DNA of 64,000 nucleotides from Ashinkailepas kermadecensis (Eukaryota > Arthropoda > Thecostraca > Neolepadidae): contig JAOTOM010004747.1 in NCBI GenBank assembly GCA_034440615.1, positions 350,001 to 414,000 of the forward strand, written 5' to 3'. This document shows positions 10,745 through 22,035 of the stretch, piece by piece. Numbering within the stretch: position 1 is the first letter of the stretch; every line of letters starts with the position of its first letter. The notes under the pieces are model-generated. The model did not search any database, was not told the origin of the DNA, and worked only from the letters and a program-made list of their open reading frames with translations. The position numbers were made by a program, and so were the translations under genes.

Positions 10745-12225
10745 CTTGGCCGTATCGGTGGCATCCTTTCCGTCCTGAGGGCCTCCTTTTCGTACTGGGA
10801 GCCTCCTTTTCGTCCTGGGGCCTCCTTTTCATCCTGGAGGCTACCTCCCAATCTCTGTTCTACGTCTTAGGGGCCTCCTTTTCGTCCTTAGGTGCATCCT
10901 TTTCGTTCTGGGGGCCACTTTTTCGTCCTCGGGCCTCCTTTTAGTCCTGCGGGTCTCCTCCCAATCTGTTCTACGTCTTGGGTGCTTCCTTTGCGTCCTG
11001 GGGGCATCCTTTGCGTCCTGGGGGCCTCCTTTTCGTTCTGGGGGCCACCTCACAATCTCTGTTCAACGTCTTAGGGGCCTCCTTTTCATCCTGGGTGCCT
11101 CCTTTTCGTCCTGGGGGCCTCCTTTTCGTCATGGGGGCCACCTCCCAATCTCTGTTCTACGTCTTAAGGGCCTCCTCCCAATCTCTGTTCTACGTCTTGG
11201 GTGCTTCTTTGCGTCCTGGGGCATCCTTTTCGTCCTGGGGGCCTCCTTTTCGTCCTGGGGACCTCATCCCAATCCCTGCTCTACGTCTTGGGAGCATCTT
11301 TTTCGTCCTTGGGTGCATCCTTTTCGTCCTGGGGGCCTCCTTTTCGTCCTGGGGGGCATCCTTTTTCGTCCTGGGTGCCCCCTTTTCGTCCTGGGGGCCT
11401 CCTCCAAATCTCTGTTCTGCGTCTTGGGGCTTCCTTTTCGTCCTGGGGACCTCCTTTTTGTCCTGGGGGCCCCCTTTTCGTCCTGGGGGCCTCCTCCCAA
11501 TCTCTGTTCTACGTCTTGGGGCCTCCTTTTCGTCCTGGGGGCCTCCTTTTCGTCCTGGGGACCTCATCCCAATCCCTGTTCTACGTCTTGGGAGCATCCT
11601 TTTCGTCCTTGGGTGCATCCTTTTCGTCCTGGGGGCCTCCTTTTCGTCCTGGGGGCATCCTTTTCGTCCTGGGTGCCCCCTTTTCGTCCTGGGGGCCTCC
11701 TCCAAATCTCTGTTCTGCGTCTTGGGGCTTCCTTTTCGTCCTGGGGACCTCCTTTTTGTCCTGGGGGCCCCTTTTCGTCCTGGGGGCCTCCTCCCAATCT
11801 CTGTTCTACGTCTTGGGGCCTCCTTTTCGTCCTGGGGGCCTCCTCCCAATCTTTGTTCTACGTCTTGGGGCCTCCTTTGCGTCCTGGGGGCATCCTTTTC
11901 GTCCTGGGGGCCTCTTTTTCGTTCTGGGTGCCTCCTTTTCGTCTTGGGGGCCTCCTTTTCGTCCTGGGGACCCCATCCCAATCTCTGTTCTACGTCTTGG
12001 GGGCCTCCTTTTTGTCCTTGGGTGCATTCCTTTCGTCCTGGGAGCCTCCTTTTCGTCCTGGGGGCCTCCTTTTCTTCCTGGGGGTCTCCTCCTAATCTCT
12101 GTTCTACGTCTTGGGGCCTCCTTTTCGTCATGGGTGCCTCCTTTTCGTCATAGGGGCCTCCTTTTCGTCATGGGGCCTCCTTTTCGTCCTGGGGGCCTCC
12201 TTCCAATCTCTGTTCTACGTCTCTT
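10745..12225. repeat. ~21-bp GC-rich minisatellite with spacer units
   Basis: Tandem CCTCCTTTTCGTCCTGGGGG units (20-21 bases) are interrupted at irregular intervals by a longer unit, CCTCCCAATCTCTGTTCTAC plus GTCTTGGGG. Many units are identical, so this part is younger than its flanks. A higher-order repeat is visible: 11250-11520 and 11550-11810 are near copies. The near-21 period keeps several frames open on both strands (up to 391 codons). I read those as artefacts of the repeat, not genes. Confidence 0.92.
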
Positions 12226-12480
12226 ATAGAGACCTGATTATATTTCCTGGGGGCCTCGTCAGTCTTGAGGCCTCATTGACAGTATGATCTTCTGTCCCGT
12301 CGGCCTCCTTGCTCACCTTTTTTGCTGTGCATTTGCGAATGGGGGCCTCCTCAAATTTCAGGGAGGGGGGGGGGGGGCGCCCCTCCAGTTTCACGGCAGG
12401 GGGGCGATTTCCCACCCTGACCCCCCCCCCCGGTGGCGACGCCCTTGACTATGTTGCTTCACAAACATAACCCACTGAAT
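12226..12480. other. Array edge with G/C homopolymers
   Basis: Diverged array sequence ends in runs of G (about 12366-12377) and C (12420-12432). GGTGGCGACGCCCTTG just after resembles a hAT-type transposon end, but no partner end was found. Confidence 0.4.
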
Positions 12481-12750
12481 AAAAAAACGCGTAAATAACC
12501 GTGTGCTCATATTACAACAAAGAAATAGATCCAAATTAGCACTGTACACATTTCGGACACGGACCTTCAACAGTCCTTAACTCATAAACATGTTCAACAC
12601 AGCACTGCACCTAATCATAACCCACTAAGAGGTGCTTCTCTACCACGCATTTCCTCGAACATTTCTCGACCCATGGTTTCTTGCGAAAGAAGGAAAATAA
12701 ATGAAAAGCGGCGATTAGTTTCGACAACGGCACATCGTATGCGTACTCAC

Positions 12751-12808
12751 GGAACAGTACGTTAAGCTCCAAGTACTTGCTGCTGCGTCGTTGAGTGGAG
12801 TACTCCAT
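12751..12808 (-). CDS. Possible first coding exon, unknown protein
   Basis: A minus-strand ATG at 12808 opens 19 codons (MEYSTQRRSSKYLELNVLF). It ends in a strong 5' splice site, CC|GTGAGT (donor at 12750-12749), in phase 1. The reading frame would stay open without splicing to 12611 (65 codons). No family is recognised and no partner exon was found downstream. This is a candidate only: a good donor after a short ORF occurs often by chance. Confidence 0.2.
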
Positions 12809-12829
12809 CAGTGCGACAGTCTGCGGCGC

Positions 12830-14170
12830 AGTGCTTCAGTGAGATCGCCGCACTGTCACGCGGCACACTCTTGCTGAGTTATGCAGGGTGGGACATTCTC
12901 GTCTGATCTGCTGGCGCCCCGGAAGCTCACTTTTAGCCGGCCAGCTGGCGTTGGCAGAGGTGCGACATCACTAACCGGCTGATCCGAACCTGGATAACGT
13001 CACCGAGAGCGCTGCTCTTGTGATCTCCGCTCTCACTGATGCCGCGCCGCCACCGACCGTTGCCAACGAGCGGCCCTCGCCGCCACATTGGCCACCAGCC
13101 AGCCAGCGTTAGCCAGCCAGTCAGCGTGCCTCGCCCACCAGCGTACCAGTCGCCGACAGAACCGCGTCCGGCACCCAGCCGCCCTGAGGGCAACACTGCA
13201 CCGCGGCGTCTGAGGCGACCCGACCCCGGCCCGGGGTCCAGCCGCCGTCCGACTACAGCGGCAGCACCGCCGCGCTGGGCACCGTGCCCGCCACCGATGG
13301 AGTGCCGCTTCCGGTGGGCGGGTCTGGAGACAAACGGCGCCGGACGCGGGGCGTGCCGTGATCGCCGGCCAGACCAGTGTGTCGCTGTCGGCTCGGCTGA
13401 CCGATAGCGCCCAGCGTGACGACGTCCACCGCCGACATAGCTGCACCCCACACCTGAGCAGGCGGCCGGCGGCCGGCGGGGCATCTGTCGGTCCGCCGCC
13501 GGCCCACCCACCAGAGCACGACCTTGCCGCCCAAACAAACAGCGCCGCCCTAAAGGCCTCCAGTGGAAACAAACCCAGCGACAGGTGAGCGCGGGCAGGC
13601 AGACTCGCTCGCAACACGGCTGATAAACAGTGTACGGCAGGCGGTGACTGCCGCATTCATCAGACGAGTGCCGCGCCACCTGGAGCACATCCACACCCAC
13701 CTGCCCACCAACAGTGGCCAACCAACGCACATCCAACCAACTGGTTAGGAGCAATTAGGAGTGGAGGGAAATTACAATTTGGAGGGAAATTGCAGTACAT
13801 AATTCGGAATCCTCTACCGGATTCAGAATACTTCACCCTAGGGATTGTTCTTTTAGGTGTTAAGCTTCCGGAACCATTTCAGTTTTGCTTCATACTTCAA
13901 TGATTTCGTCGGGCTGTCAGGTGGGGGAAAGGTCGAATGTTCCCAATCACTGGATCCTCCATTGCAAGCATTTACATGCAGGGTGCCAAATCATGTTCAA
14001 TTTAAAAAGCACGAGGAACCAACAACGAGGGGCAATGGCTCCGACAAAGTTTCACAGGACGACACCGCTGGCAAGGTCGTACCTCCAGCTAGCGCCAGTG
14101 ACGGCCGGACCGTGGCCATAACAGCAGCTCCGCACGCCGATCCAACGAGGACACTACGACCGACCAGCGC
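12830..14170. other. GC-rich block with overlapping open frames
   Basis: High GC content keeps several frames open on both strands (up to 273 codons on the minus strand, 12933-13754). All are Arg/Pro/Ala-rich without recognisable domains. The block could hold promoter or 5'-UTR sequence of a nearby gene. I do not call a protein here. Confidence 0.35.
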
Positions 14171-14175
14171 AGCTG

Positions 14176-15129
14176 CTACGCGCTCCACCCACCATGAAAC
14201 GCCGTGGCGATGCTTCCCGTCGGCTGCCAGCGTCCCGTGTCGAACCTCTTCCCGGCTCCGGCATGCGCACAGCCGGCCGCCTCGCGGCAGCCGCGTCGAC
14301 ATGAGTGCGCCGCTGAAGTGGCGGCGTCTGTCGCCGATCCTGCGCTCAAGTCCCGCTCTGAAGCGAGCGCAGGCTGCTGCACTGAGTCGGCCTCCAGGGT
14401 CGCGTGCTGGCCGGCCGAGTCGCGGTCGCTGCCCACGGCGGCAGTCGCAGGGCGCCGGTGATGGTGGCCGTCCGTGTCGTGCTGCCACCAGAGGTCTGCC
14501 GACGGCTGGCGCGACCAGCCGGCCGCCGACGTGCGTCGCGCGTCGACCTCCAGTCGCTGCCACGGCCCGGACAGGCGCGCGTCGTCTAACGGCTCGCCCA
14601 CTGGCTGCAGGTCACTCAGGGTGATCGAGACGAACGTTGAGTGTGGCCTGCCATCCTCCGCAGCGTCCTCCGCAGCGCCCGAAGCAGCGACCTCGCCCTC
14701 CACGCCGAATGAACCGGCAGCGCTCAGCCAGCTGGGCGCCCGCTTCCTTCGCTTGAGCGTGTCATCGACAGCAGCAGCATGCGCCTTCTTCTTGTCTCTC
14801 ATTGACCAGAGCAATCGCCTCCGTCTGGCGCTCGCATCGGCGTTGAATGGATTGGAGCCGGAGAACGGGGAGCTGTCTGCCAACGGAAAGCCGCCGTCGA
14901 ACGGCGATGCGCCCTCCAGAGGCGAGGTCGCCAGTAGCGGCGTCAGTGTGGACGGGTACAGACGACACGAGCCGCCATCGTACTTCGCATCCTCGACCGA
15001 ACTCTTCCTGCGTTTGCATTCGTCCCTGTCGCTGCGCTTTTTCCAGGTGCTCGACGGCCGACTCGGGTCTCTGGCGGATTTCTTCTTGCCGCCGGCGGGG
15101 GCCGAGTGGTCGCGTTTGCCGGCTCGCAT
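14176..15129 (-). CDS. Hypothetical basic, serine-rich protein or exon
   Basis: 317-codon minus-strand ORF starting at 15129. The first ~45 residues are strongly basic (KKK, KKRSDRD, KRRKSS clusters). A short repeat follows with alternating S-P-(L/F) and N/D-G steps (SPLEGASPFDGG, SSPFSGSNPFN; residues ~60-90). Then come a second basic patch (RRRRLLW, KDKKK-like, KRRKR) and a hydrophilic Ala/Ser-rich tail. No domain is recognised. In favour: protein-like composition, phosphosite-like RRKSS, and a TATA-like motif about 120 bases upstream. Against: the plus strand is also open over much of this GC-rich stretch, and no introns or homologues can be shown. It could be one exon of a longer gene. 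Confidence 0.35.
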   Translation of the reverse strand: MRAGKRDHSAPAGGKKKSARDPSRPSSTWKKRSDRDECKRRKSSVEDAKYDGGSCRLYPSTLTPLLATSPLEGASPFDGGFPLADSSPFSGSNPFNADASARRRRLLWSMRDKKKAHAAAVDDTLKRRKRAPSWLSAAGSFGVEGEVAASGAAEDAAEDGRPHSTFVSITLSDLQPVGEPLDDARLSGPWQRLEVDARRTSAAGWSRQPSADLWWQHDTDGHHHRRPATAAVGSDRDSAGQHATLEADSVQQPALASERDLSAGSATDAATSAAHSCRRGCREAAGCAHAGAGKRFDTGRWQPTGSIATAFHGGWSA

Positions 15130-15246
15130 CGGGCCGGCGACGGGCGACCACGGCCGCGTTCACCTGTCCACACGGTCTGCAGTCGCACTGGCAGCAGTGC
15201 CCGGCCGCCTCCTGTCAGGCAGAGCCTCGCGGCCGGCCCCACCAAC

Positions 15247-15254
15247 TATAAATA
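15247..15254. promoter_or_regulatory. TATA-box candidate
   Basis: TATAAATA on the plus strand (TATTTATA on the minus strand) stands alone in a very GC-rich block. It lies 118 bases upstream of the minus-strand ATG at 15129, so it could serve that ORF. On the plus strand no credible gene follows. The motif is direct evidence; the pairing with the ORF is inference. Confidence 0.3.
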
Positions 15255-15489
15255 CGCCGCCGACATATCGAACACCGATTGACGCATTATGCGCCCAATC
15301 AGCGCGGTCCGCCCGCGCGACCACCGATGACGACTGTCACCGTCTCGCCTTTGACGCCCAGGGAGGCCGAGCGCTCTGGCCTCCGGCAGTCCGACCGACC
15401 AGCTGGCAGCCGAGCCGACTGACGCGATTCGGCACGCATTGTTTTACGCCAGACTGGTGTCACTGGTCTGTGTCACGATGTTAGTTGTG

Positions 15490-17060
15490 ACGTGCTACGC
15501 GGTCACACGCCGGGACGGCGGAGTTCCGTCAAATTGGCCGATCCAGCCGCGACGAGCCATCTGGACAGATGCCATTTGTGCCGCGCATCAATACAGCCAT
15601 TCTGAATCGTGCGTGTAGCGGCTGGGGGATCGGGGGTATATGACTCTCAATATTCCCGTGGAATACATGATTGTTAATTTCGCTTCTGAATAGGCTATAA
15701 GGATCAATTTTCATCCCCAAATTCAAAGGCGTTTCACCAGTGTGCTGAAGTAATGGTGGATTCAACAGGAGCATGGGGCCATGGTTCTTCTTGAAATTGG
15801 TCAACGTATAGTGATACCCAGGGGTATTGTTTGCTATCATTTTGAGTGCCCCTCAATGTTGGCTCTACACTCTCACCAAAAATGTACACTTTTAGCATGG
15901 GATCACATGGATTGTGCTCCCCCCCCAATGGATTTGGGCCCGAACATTGCCTTCACCTATTTTGCCCCTCCCCCACATAATTTTCAGATATGAACACCCG
16001 TAGTGATACCTAGTGTGACAAGAAACTATTCCGCTTTACCCTCGTTCGGCCAAAGGGAGGGAGGGGGCGGAAATCCGCTCCCACTTGTGGTTTTTCCACA
16101 ACGAAGAACTGTACGGGTAGCGCACTCAAACTTGGCGCACCTTTTCCTAGATGAACTTCGCATGCTTTGAGAAAAACTTAGGGTAGTCATTGAACGTCAC
16201 CAACCTATTACCAACTAAGTGAGGTCATTTCGGAAAAAAACTTATCAAGATGTCGCACATTTCCAAACACAGATACTTACATGAAGCATTGAGTGCTTGC
16301 TTGTCTCAACGGAGCTAACAAAAAACCTCAAATATTTCCGTAATCTGATTATTTGACCTCAATTTTCACCATTACTCCATTTTGGGCCAACATCACAAAT
16401 TTAGCACATGCATATTATTAGCTTGAGTGAAATATGATTGCTCATCTCCATGGTCAGAATTCCTTATTTCTGGTATCCCCTACGTTCAGACATAATTTAA
16501 TCGAGAGGGAATTCATGATCAGGGTGAGACCCACCAGTGGCGCAGCCAGGGTATTGCTCAGGCGGGCCCGACCGGAAAAAAATGTAACGTAACAGGGACA
16601 ATTTTATTTTGGGTCGTAAAAATATCAAATTACTTGTTTGATCCGTGGCATTTTTGATTCCCAAGGGAGGAGGGCTGTCCCTCCATTGGCTGCGATTCTC
16701 AGACACACATTGTAGTGCCTTTTCAACACCTTCATACTTCCTCAAAATGAGTCGTGAATGCCAGTAGAGAAAATAAGTGCAAGATTTTGGGACAGGCGAA
16801 GGACGAGCAACATGCCTAACCAGCTCTGCCAAACACACAGCATCCTGCAAGCTAAATTTTTCTTTTTACTTAACCGGTGTCACACCGGTCCAGGGCGAAG
16901 CAACTGGCACAGGTGGAGTGACCGTCATGACAGCTATCGCTGGGCTGTCTGTTTCGCCATCACTGGAGCGACCGTAGCTGCTGGAGCAGCTGTGGTCAGG
17001 CCACTCGGATGTCTGTGGCTGCTTGGGCGGTCGTCACCGCTAGAACTGCTGTGGCTCTTT
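15490..17060. other. No recognisable gene
   Basis: AT-rich DNA with scattered short repeats. CAGTGGCGCAGCCAGGG at 16534 looks like one end of a hAT-type transposon, but the matching end was not found. The ORF at 16758-17141 is Trp/Gly-rich and repetitive. Confidence 0.3.
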
Positions 17061-17071
17061 GGGCGGCCGTG

Positions 17072-17129
17072 GTGGTGGTGGATTTGTGCTTTAGGGCGCG
17101 TCAACTGCATTGGTCATGTTGCGCCCATG
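17072..17129 (-). mobile_element. 58-bp LINE 3'-tail micro-insertion
   Basis: The insert holds GGGCGC (17094-17099) pairing with GCGCCC (17121-17126) and the inner AACT/GGTC stem, followed on the minus strand by a CCACCACCAC tail. It is bounded by an exact 11-bp duplication, GGGCGGCCGTG, at 17061-17071 and 17130-17140. Only the extreme 3' end of the LINE is present. Confidence 0.75.
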
Positions 17130-17199
17130 GGGCGGCCGTGACTACAGGGGCGGCCATCGCTGTTGAGGTGGCGGTGGCGGTGGCTGACCTTCCCAGTCC

Positions 17200-19395
17200 T
17201 CGGCAGCATTTATGACTCGCAAGGATACATTTTCTATGAGGCTGGCTCTCAGTATTCCTCGCACCCATCGCCAGTTCTCAAGGACTCGCTTAGCTTTCAG
17301 GGGCCCCGACCACTCAGGTGCCCATTCCAAAGCTCAGGAAGATCCCAGTACAGCCCTTTCTGGCTCTCAGGGGACCTATTCATTCGTCAGCAGCTCTCTC
17401 CAACTTGCATGGGCCATTCCCAGTCCTCGAAAAACCTGTGTAGCTTTCAGGGGAATTCGGCAGCTCCGGGGCCTCACAATTTCTAGCAAACATCGCCAGC
17501 TCTCATAACTCTCCTTAGCTCTTAGATGGTTCTGTTCATTCCTCCGGAGCCTCAAGGACATCACAGTGCGGTTCTCCCTGGCTCTCAGGGACCCTCCCCA
17601 GTCCTCGACAGGTTCTCAGACTATCAAGGGCATTCTAGCTCTGAAACGGGCCTCTAGCATTCCTCACAACCCTCGCTATCCCTTAGCAACTCTCTATATA
17701 TCTAAGGGGATTATATTCTTCTCGTAGGGACCCCTCCAAAATCCATTGGGGATCTCAATCCCGTCCTCGTTAGCGCTCAGTGACCATTTTGAATCGTCGG
17801 GGACCCTTTCCAGCTGTTAGAAGTCTCTTTCTCAGGGGTCTCAGTCTCAGTCTCAGTCTCAGGTCTCAGGGGGCTCTTTTAGCCCTCAATGGCCCTCTCA
17901 AGCTGCTAGGGGTCATTCCCAGTTATCGAAAGCTGTTGTGGTTTCAAGAACATTCTAACTCTGAGGCTGGCACAGCAATGGCTAACCAACAGCGAATAAA
18001 AAAAACATCCCAGGAGACCTTGTTGATAGATTAGGGACCGCTCTCAACCTCAGGAGAATCCCAGTCCAGCCCTCTCTGACCCTCAGAGATCCTATTCATC
18101 CCGCAGGACTCTCTCCTGCTTTTAGAGGCCCACCACAGTCCTCAATAGTCATGTCCAGCATTAATATCAGGGGAAATTCAGCTCCGAGACGAGCCTTCAC
18201 TATTATTAGTCCTCCTCAGCTCTTCGGTGCCTGTTCATCCCTCAGGTACACTTTCGAACCCCAAAGCATCCCAACCCTTTCTGGACTTCAGGCGCCCTGT
18301 TTATTCTTCAGCTATTAGGGGCCCATTCCGACTGAGACTGCTCGTCTTCCCAGCTGGCATCGTCATTCCAGCTTTCGGTCGGGCCCTCTCTTGTCTTCAG
18401 GGCCCTGGCCAGCCCTCAGGGTGAACGTCTTCTGATCTGAAGGGCCCTTTCTACACAAGTTTCTCACAACTCGATTATGTTTCTGCCCCTCAGGGTGGTC
18501 GCCTGGAGTGCTCCATTGGACACGCCAGGGGGCAGGTACCCCTTCTTCCTTTGGAAACACCACTGCTTTTTAACAGCCTGCCCCAATGGGCTTAGAGGCC
18601 CTTTGCGTAGCACCGGGAACCCTCCGCTTCGACCCAGATCGTCTCCGTAGCCTGGGGGCCTCTTTATCGGCTTGAGGCCCTCTCGATAAGTGTGAGCCAA
18701 AGCCGACCCAGTGGCCCTGCACGTCCGGCCCACCCCTCTCCCTCTGTCGACTCAGGGACCCTCTTTCACGGCTCAGGACACTCCGGGCCCTCCTTAGCTA
18801 TCCAAGGCCTCCTCTGTCAGGCCGAAGGCCCTCTTTCGAAAGGTCCCTGGCCTTCTCCCTCAGGCCAGGGACCTTTGCATGGTTTGGGCCCCATCCGTCG
18901 GCCCAAGGGTCCTTTCTGACGGCCAGAGGTCTCCCGGGCAACTAGGTCACCCTCCGTCGTCTCAGGATCGCTCTTTGACCATTCAGTGCCTTTTCCGGAA
19001 AGCCGAAGACCACTTTTCAAACGCTCGGCCCTATCCATCAGGCCAGGGGTCCTTTCTTCGGCTTTGGCCCCGCCATCAACCCAGGGGCCCTTCATATTGG
19101 CACATCAGCACGGGGTCTTTCAACGATCCGGGGCCCCTCCGTCGATCTAGAAGCCCTTCACGTTAGCACAACCAAAGGCCCTCAACATCTTCCCGAGGGC
19201 ACTCTCCGTTGATCCGGGGCCCTCTTCATCGACCCGGGGACATTTCAGTCAGCACGGAGCCCCATTCGTCGTCCCAGAGGCCCATCGCGTTGACCCTGGG
19301 GCCCTTGCGGGCTCCCTGCACCGACGCCTTGGGGAACCCCTCAAGGCAGTCGCTTGGAGGGCCCTCCGACCCTCCAGAGAGCTGCCCCCTTCGCC
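17200..19395. repeat. Highly diverged GC-rich minisatellite
   Basis: Imperfect units of about 30-36 bases, e.g. 'GGGGCCC(T/A)CTC-GTC-CTCAG'. They are similar in style to 9640-10740 but no unit is conserved exactly. A CTCAGT triplet-like run is at 17836-17860. Open frames are Ser/Pro/Arg-rich and not called. The right edge is CTTGGCTACGCCACTG (about 19396-19411), which resembles a hAT-type transposon end. Confidence 0.65.
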
Positions 19396-19411
19396 CCTCT
19401 TGGCTACGCCA

Positions 19412-21950
19412 CTGGTCCTGGAGAGATCATTTTAGAACTAGTTGTATTACGAAACGTTTTGCCTAAATTATCCACGACTTATAAATATACCGTTACTTAC
19501 TCTAGGGTATGTGGAAGTAGACCGGAATTCCACGTGGTATCATGAATTGACGAATAACCAGGTGCTACTGAAGCCATGGGTGGAATATTCTGCATATTTG
19601 GCGTTTCCGCTGTAACACCAAAAATATTGGGAACTCATGGACTTGACATGGGGAGATAAAGCCTCCGGAGTGCTCTGACAACGTCAATTATTTTTGTGAC
19701 ATTTCGTCTATGACTACAGCCAATTTCCAACGCTTTACATAATCACAGTGCCAAACACCGGTCACAGACTGTTCCGTGCAAAGTTCACACGCAGCTGGGC
19801 ACAGTTCTGAACACTTTCTTCAACTCGCAGTGGTATCAACCATTGAAAACAATGAAATATTGTCTCCACATTACAACGCAATTCACAATCACGCTTCCAC
19901 AAGTTAAATGGAATTCTCGTCTAGGCTTTTGTAGTGCACGAATCTACCGGACGTTGCTGACTCACCTTCTTCCCGCTCAGTCATCGGCTCGCGTCAGGTT
20001 CCCACCGGTCTACAAACTACTACGCCACCGCGACGGGCTGGGTCAGTGGTAGTCTGACTGTCGGCACAGCTGTCGCCATGGTAACGATCGAGCGGAGTGC
20101 GGCGGCGGCGCCGACGGCCGCGCAGGCAGCGATATGCCAATATTGTTCCCAAATATGTTCATCAGACACAGGGACAAGGTCGGATCTAGGAATTTTGATC
20201 GGAGGGGGATTTTGTTCCGAGGGCCGTCATTTTTCTGGAGGGGCGCCTTTTCTACTCTCAGGGGTGCCATTGGCCGAAAAGTTCGTTGAGCGGGGGTTGG
20301 GGGAGGGGTTGGAGTGTACTCGAGCGTTCTGGAGAGGCGCCACATCTCTCCGCCAATGCACAGGGTTGGAGGCTCGTGCACTTTTGGTATCGCCCGTACA
20401 ACACCAATCATAATATTGGTGGCAACGCCAATATTTTGATTACCTTCTAATGGTCGCCCAATACTGGTATTCACTTCCTAAACTTGGAAAGGGCACCGAA
20501 CTCATTTTGAGGAGAGATACAAATGTTGCTGAATATATCAGATTACAACAGGCCTTCTTTGCTGGAAACGCAGGTCTGTTCTGCCAATGCAACACTAATG
20601 ATTTAACGAATTAGCATTCAGCTTATACTGCTGCATGAAGGCCATGCCTTGCCAATCTGGCGTCTAATTTTTCCCCTGGATACTATAAAACAGCGGCTAC
20701 GGGACAGCATTTTGGGAACTCCTAAAATTAGGTAAACTTTGACCTCATTTGATCCCTTACCAATGGGCCCAAATGTAACAATTCGCACATGGCTGGTATA
20801 CAGAGATACTGAGCAGCCCCATGGTGAACATTTGAAGGGTGTATCTACTACTAATCAGGTACACATTTTGGTTGTCTTGGCCCCAAATCAGGGACGTTTC
20901 AGTGGGCTTTGGTAGTGTAATGCTTATTTATAAGACGACGTTCCTGGTTTGCAAGCGATATTTGTAAAACAAGAAATGTTCATATTTTAGTAGACGTGTT
21001 AGATACATACCACCAAAAGAAAAAAGTCGGTGTCTTTGTATATTTTTAGCTTTATTTTATAATTATATAATGCAAGAAGTTGCATTCCAAGCACGCGACA
21101 TCTCGTTGGCTCTGTGCATTAAATCTGGAAGAAAGCTAGCAATCTATAGGTAAATTTCTAGTCTGGGAAGGAAATAAGCTGCAGCAAGGCTTTTTCCCCG
21201 TGTTTTGATTCATTTTCAGGGGAATATAAGTGGTGAAGGTGAAAGAAGATAAATTTGTACAAGGCACTCATGTATTTAGGGTATATTTGAACTCATTTTC
21301 ACTGAAAATATATCTGGAAAACATCACACTGCTTCCACACATGGGTAAGTAATGTTTACCTTGCCAACCCTTGAAAACCGCCCCGAGGTCCCTGGCTACC
21401 GACCGTTCGTAGCTTCTTTTACCGACCGAACTCGATGAAGTTCTCCCATCTATATGAACCGACAAAAGCAACCCGTTCACTCTCTTTCGATGAGGTTAAT
21501 CCAGGGGCGTCACACACTACACTAAGTATACACCAAGAGGGTCACTTGCCTCCTCAATCATTGATTTCCCCAATCAGGCTGCAGCTTAACCATTGGGCCT
21601 GTGGACGTACACTAGATACAAATGGTTTCCGGGGCAGCTTTGACCAACAAAAAGGTCATTTGTTCCCCTCTCCAACCAATTTCGCATTGACACCCATGGG
21701 CTAGTTACATAGGGTGTTATCGCGCCATCGTATGATACTTGTCTGCGTATGCGTATATACGATGCTGTTTCAGTCATTGGGAATGCTACAGCTGTCGACA
21801 GCCTCACGAAGATAAAAATGAGAGCAATCAAGCAGACATCCATCGTGATACGTCATTTCCTTGAGTCGTCACAGCAGCCAGCTACATATGTACCGCGGGC
21901 CGCGGGGCCCCGAGCATAGCAGAACTATCCCCGGAGTCGGAGGTGTCGTT
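19412..21950. other. Mostly unannotated; one MITE-like patch
   Basis: At about 20167-20370, AAGGTCGGATCTAGGAA followed by GGAGGGGCGCC and ACTCGAGCGTTCTGGAG pieces resembles the MITE family seen at 1951 and 58687; its ends are not resolved. A short GC-rich patch at 20020-20110 has a well-placed ATG (20078) but no supported exon. Otherwise nothing is recognised. Confidence 0.35.
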
Positions 21951-21953
21951 GCC

Positions 21954-22035
21954 ATGAAGCCCGCGCGCATATTTCGATTGCTGGTTGGCGTCGCTCGTTA
22001 TGTGTTGACATGCGGTTGCTGCTTTTATGTAACTG
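21954..22035 (+). CDS. Possible first exon with signal-anchor
   Basis: ATG at 21954 in a good context (GCCATGA) opens 27 codons. A basic start (MKPARIF) is followed by a hydrophobic stretch with several cysteines. The exon would end at a clean donor, ACTG|GTGAGC (22035|22036), leaving phase 1. Unspliced, the frame stops at 22070. No family is recognised and no second exon was found, so this is speculative. Confidence 0.22.

Noticed and set aside
10978..12229. ORFs of 260-391 codons on both strands
   Set aside because: Produced by the 21-bp repeat, which leaves several frames open; composition is purely repeat-driven.
12933..13754. 273-codon and 207-codon minus ORFs and a proline-rich plus ORF
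   Set aside because: Overlapping frames on both strands in very GC-rich DNA; no domain and no preferred strand.
14474..15484. 336-codon plus-strand ORF
   Set aside because: Antisense to a more protein-like minus ORF; it crosses the TATA motif and lacks any recognised domain.
16534..19411. One large hAT element with ends at 16534 and 19411
   Set aside because: The flanking 8-mers (GAGACCCA and GTCCTGGA) do not match and the interior is minisatellite.
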